Shown piece after piece: positions 61,380 to 64,000 of a DNA stretch of 64,000 nt. A program made the translations under genes and the position numbers. Source of the DNA: Shewanella jiangmenensis (GTDB lineage Bacteria; Pseudomonadota; Gammaproteobacteria; Enterobacterales; Shewanellaceae); the NCBI RefSeq assembly GCF_018596335.1, contig NZ_JAHEPS010000001.1, positions 1,116,001-1,180,000 of the forward strand, read 5' to 3'. Below the pieces are notes generated by a model, which did not search any database, was not told the DNA's origin, and saw only the letters and a program-made list of their open reading frames with translations. Each line of letters starts with the position of its first letter. Within the stretch, counting starts at the first letter, position 1.

Positions 61380-63098
61380 GTGCCGATATTTAACGCCTTT
61401 GACAGTAAATCCCGCACCAGCGACATCATGGGCGGTGTCACCGCCGCCATCGTCTCGCTGCCACTGGCACTGGCCTTTGGTGTTGCCTCCGGCGCCGGTG
61501 CCCAGGCCGGTATCTTTGGCGCCCTGCTGGTTGGCCTGTTCGCTGCCCTCTTCGGTGGCACCCGCACCCTGATTTCTGAGCCCACCGGCCCCATGACTGT
61601 GGTCACCACCGCGGTTATCGCAAGCTTCACCGCTGCCCACCCCGACAAGGGGCTCGCCATGGCCTTTACCGTGGTGATGATGGCGGGTTTGGTACAGATT
61701 ATCCTCGGCGCGCTCAAGTTTGGCCGCTACATCACCCTCATGCCCTACAGCGTGATCTCGGGCTTTATGTCGGGTATCGGCGTGCTGCTTATCATCCTGC
61801 AACTGCCCAATCTGGTCGGCGTTGCCGGCATCACAGGCGGCGCAGTCGGGGTGATTGAAGCGCTACCGCAATTGGTCAGCAATATCAAATGGCAAGAGTT
61901 GGCACTGGCGCTTTCGGCGCTGGCACTGATGCAAATCGTCCCCAAACTCATCAAGATGCGCTTGCCGCCCCAACTGCTGGCGCTGGTGTTTTGTACCCTC
62001 GCCTCGGTGTTGCTGCTGGACATAGACGATGTGCGCCGCATCGGCGAAATCAACATCGGCCTGCCATCGCTGGTTATCCCTACTTTTACCTATGGCGAGC
62101 TGACCCACATGCTCATCAGCGCCGTGATGCTCGGCGCACTTGGCTGTATCGACTCGCTTATCACCGCCGTGATTGCCGATCGCCTCACCCGGGTCGAGCA
62201 CGACTCCAACAAAGAATTGATTGGTCAGGGCCTTGGCAACATCGCCTCAGGCCTGTGCGGCGGCCTGCCCGGCGCCGGCTCCACCATGGGCACAGTGGTC
62301 AACATCCAGGCCGGTGCCAGCAGCGCCTTCTCCGGCGTAGTGCGGGTACTGACTCTGCTGACGGTGTTTTCCCTCGCCGCAGGCATAGTGGAGTACATCC
62401 CGATGGCGGTGCTCGCGGCCATTGCCTTTAAAGTGGGTCTTAATATTCTCGACTGGGCCTTTGTAAAACGTGCCCATCAGCTGTCGCGCTCGGCGGCCAT
62501 GACCATGTATGTGGTGATGGTGCTGACCGTGTTTGTGGATCTGATTGTGGCCGTGGGCGTGGGCATGTTTATCGCCAACCTCATCACTATCGATCGCCTG
62601 TCGCAGCTGCAGGAGCGTAATATCAACGCCATCAACGACTCTGGCGAGGCGTCCGACATGCGCCCCAACGAAAAGCGCCTGCTCGATGCCATCAACGAAA
62701 AATCCAACACCCTGCTGTTAAGCCTGAGCGGGCCGATGATTTTCGGCGTTGCCAAGACTCTGCAGCGTGAATCCATCGCGGTGAAATCCGCCGAAACCCT
62801 GGTGCTTGACCTGTGCCGCGTGCCCTACATGGACTCCACCACCGGCCTTGCGATTGAAAACGTGCTGCTGGATGCCAAAGACTGCGGCTGCAATGTGTAT
62901 CTGGTGGTGCCGCGTAAATATAAGTGGGAAGCCAACTTCGTCGACCACCACAGCGACCTGCCGACCTTCCACAGCCGCGCCGATGCCCTCACAAACCTCG
63001 CGTCCTCGCTGGGGATTGAAGTGGATGAGCTAAGTGCCAAGGCAAGCGGCACAGGTCAAGGCCGCGTGGAAACCAAGCCGACCTCAGCCTCTGCCTGA
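61380..63098 (+). CDS. SulP family anion transporter with STAS domain
   Basis: 572 residues with 10-14 membrane segments (about 20-420) and a C-terminal STAS domain (about 440-560). Family features: AIVSLPLALAFGVASGAG near TM1, SEPTGPMTVV, GLPGAGSTMGTVVNIQAGASSAFSGV, and in STAS LVLDLCRVPYMDSTTGLAIE. SulP members carry sulfate, bicarbonate or other anions, and some are Na+-dependent bicarbonate carriers; the substrate is not clear from the sequence. GTG 61380 with AAGGA about 9 bases upstream is the start. Confidence 0.92.
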   Translation: MPIFNAFDSKSRTSDIMGGVTAAIVSLPLALAFGVASGAGAQAGIFGALLVGLFAALFGGTRTLISEPTGPMTVVTTAVIASFTAAHPDKGLAMAFTVVMMAGLVQIILGALKFGRYITLMPYSVISGFMSGIGVLLIILQLPNLVGVAGITGGAVGVIEALPQLVSNIKWQELALALSALALMQIVPKLIKMRLPPQLLALVFCTLASVLLLDIDDVRRIGEINIGLPSLVIPTFTYGELTHMLISAVMLGALGCIDSLITAVIADRLTRVEHDSNKELIGQGLGNIASGLCGGLPGAGSTMGTVVNIQAGASSAFSGVVRVLTLLTVFSLAAGIVEYIPMAVLAAIAFKVGLNILDWAFVKRAHQLSRSAAMTMYVVMVLTVFVDLIVAVGVGMFIANLITIDRLSQLQERNINAINDSGEASDMRPNEKRLLDAINEKSNTLLLSLSGPMIFGVAKTLQRESIAVKSAETLVLDLCRVPYMDSTTGLAIENVLLDAKDCGCNVYLVVPRKYKWEANFVDHHSDLPTFHSRADALTNLASSLGIEVDELSAKASGTGQGRVETKPTSASA

Positions 63099-63154
63099 GC
63101 AAAACTGCAGTGCTGGCCCTAAAACGCCAGCACACAAACCATAATACGACGCCT

Positions 63155-64000
63155 TTAACGCTGACGTGAGCCCGCGATAAAGCGGGCGATGCACTGATAG
63201 GTGAAAAGGCACTCGTCCCGCACCAGGTCATGAAGCAGCATGTAGGCGTGGATCATCCCATCAAGACTGTGCTGTTCCACCCGCACACCGGCCTTTTTAA
63301 GCGCCTCGGCATATGCCAGCCCTTCATCCCGCAGTGGATCGCAGCCTGCGGTAAAAATAAGGGTTTCAGGCATACCCGCCGCCATGGCACCAAACAGCGG
63401 CGATGCTGCCCGCACCACCGCAGCATCTGATGCAAGGCGCTGAAAGTACTGCTCGAAATACCATTTCACCCGGGCCGTTTCCAGTAAAAAGCCGACGCCA
63501 TTACTTTGATAAGACGGGCTCGACATGCTGTAGTCCACGCTGGGGTAAATCAGGATTTGCCGGTCAATTTTGAGCGTCGGATCCGCAACGCTTCGCATGC
63601 TCAGGCTGGTACAAATGGCGCCGCCAGCACTGTCGCCCATGATGTTGACCCCGGGCAAAAAGGCGACATCGTCCAACAGCTCGCGGTAGTGGTGCAGCGC
63701 ATACTCGCAGTCCTCAAGCCCGGCCGGATACGGATACTCAGGCGCCAGCCGGTACTCCACGCTTATCACCACACAGCGGGCAATATCGGCAACCTGGCGG
63801 CATATAGGGTCGTACAGCTCAACGCTGCCGCACATATGGCCGCCGCCGTGATAATGCAGCACCACAGGCAAAGGCTCGCTTGGTGCCGGGCTGTAAACCC
63901 GGGCAGGCAAGGCTCTGCCAGCCACCAGCCAGGCCTTGTCGGCAACATAGGCAAGCGTTGGCCGCTCACTCATCAAGGCCGCGAGTTTATTCAGGTTTCC
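63155..64000 (-). CDS. Alpha/beta hydrolase, HSL-type esterase, N-terminus cut by window
   Basis: The frame is open to the window edge, so the N-terminus likely lies outside. HSL-family signatures: HYHGGGHMCG (oxyanion HGGG), GDSAGGAI (nucleophile), and C-terminal YAEALKKAG with HSLDGMIHAYM carrying the catalytic His; Asp in GCDPLRDEG. HSL esterases have about 300 residues with HGGG near 80; an internal ATG at 63973 would give 272 residues with HGGG at about residue 42, too short for the cap region, so the gene probably starts upstream. Confidence 0.8.
   Translation of the reverse strand, partial: GNLNKLAALMSERPTLAYVADKAWLVAGRALPARVYSPAPSEPLPVVLHYHGGGHMCGSVELYDPICRQVADIARCVVISVEYRLAPEYPYPAGLEDCEYALHHYRELLDDVAFLPGVNIMGDSAGGAICTSLSMRSVADPTLKIDRQILIYPSVDYSMSSPSYQSNGVGFLLETARVKWYFEQYFQRLASDAAVVRAASPLFGAMAAGMPETLIFTAGCDPLRDEGLAYAEALKKAGVRVEQHSLDGMIHAYMLLHDLVRDECLFTYQCIARFIAGSRQR

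Overview
The window is about 64 kb of gammaproteobacterial chromosome, most likely from a Shewanella-type marine or aquatic bacterium. The evidence is gene order: rpsF-priB-rpsR-rplI, rlmB-rnr-motX-purA, rplM-rpsI, zapE, degQ-degS, murA-ibaG-mlaBCDEF, yrbG-kdsDC-lptCAB-rpoN-hpf-ptsN-rapZ-ptsO. This block is typical of Shewanella and its relatives, and motX beside rnr and purA is especially characteristic. GC content is moderately high. I found no rRNA, tRNA, CRISPR array, prophage or intact insertion sequence. Both edges cut a gene: an S46 peptidase at the left and an HSL-type esterase at the right.

Region 1 (1-4.9 kb) holds a periplasmic S46 dipeptidyl-peptidase (5' end missing) and a large Oar-like TonB-dependent receptor. 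Region 2 (5-31 kb) is the conserved housekeeping core: ribosomal proteins, primosomal protein PriB, RNA processing (RlmB, RNase R), a sodium flagellar motor part (MotX), purine synthesis (PurA), ZapE, envelope proteases DegQ and DegS, peptidoglycan precursor synthesis (MurA), the Mla phospholipid transporter, KDO and LPS export genes (KdsD, KdsC, LptCAB), and sigma-54 with its nitrogen-PTS neighbours. The genes in these operons are tightly packed, with many ATGA or 14-base overlaps, and the two large envelope operons diverge at about 23.1 kb.

Region 3 (31-49 kb) is accessory. It contains an orphan ModA-like binding protein, an OmpA-type lipoprotein, two tiny translationally coupled ORFs (one an orphan HTH protein), and a FIST-domain sensor overlapping a PAS-PAS-GGDEF diguanylate cyclase; I propose the latter pair is a NosP-type nitric-oxide-responsive c-di-GMP module. 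Then come an uncharacterised ABC ATPase and membrane protein pair, a GAF-GGDEF-EAL phosphodiesterase, a Fur-boxed TonB receptor, a stand-alone MnmD, a YcaQ-like protein, an MBL hydrolase, an exported amidohydrolase and a cold-shock-domain/excalibur fusion protein.

Region 4 (49-64 kb) has small envelope proteins, a GST-like protein, OmpA, a second exported amidohydrolase, MscL, a very large TonB receptor divergent from an S9 prolyl-oligopeptidase-family peptidase across an 805-bp AT-rich gap, a SulP transporter and the partial esterase. Two features recur: TonB receptors sit next to exported peptidases at both ends of the window, and both exported amidohydrolases carry short His-rich C-terminal tails. 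All functions are inferred from sequence motifs and gene context; no database search was run.
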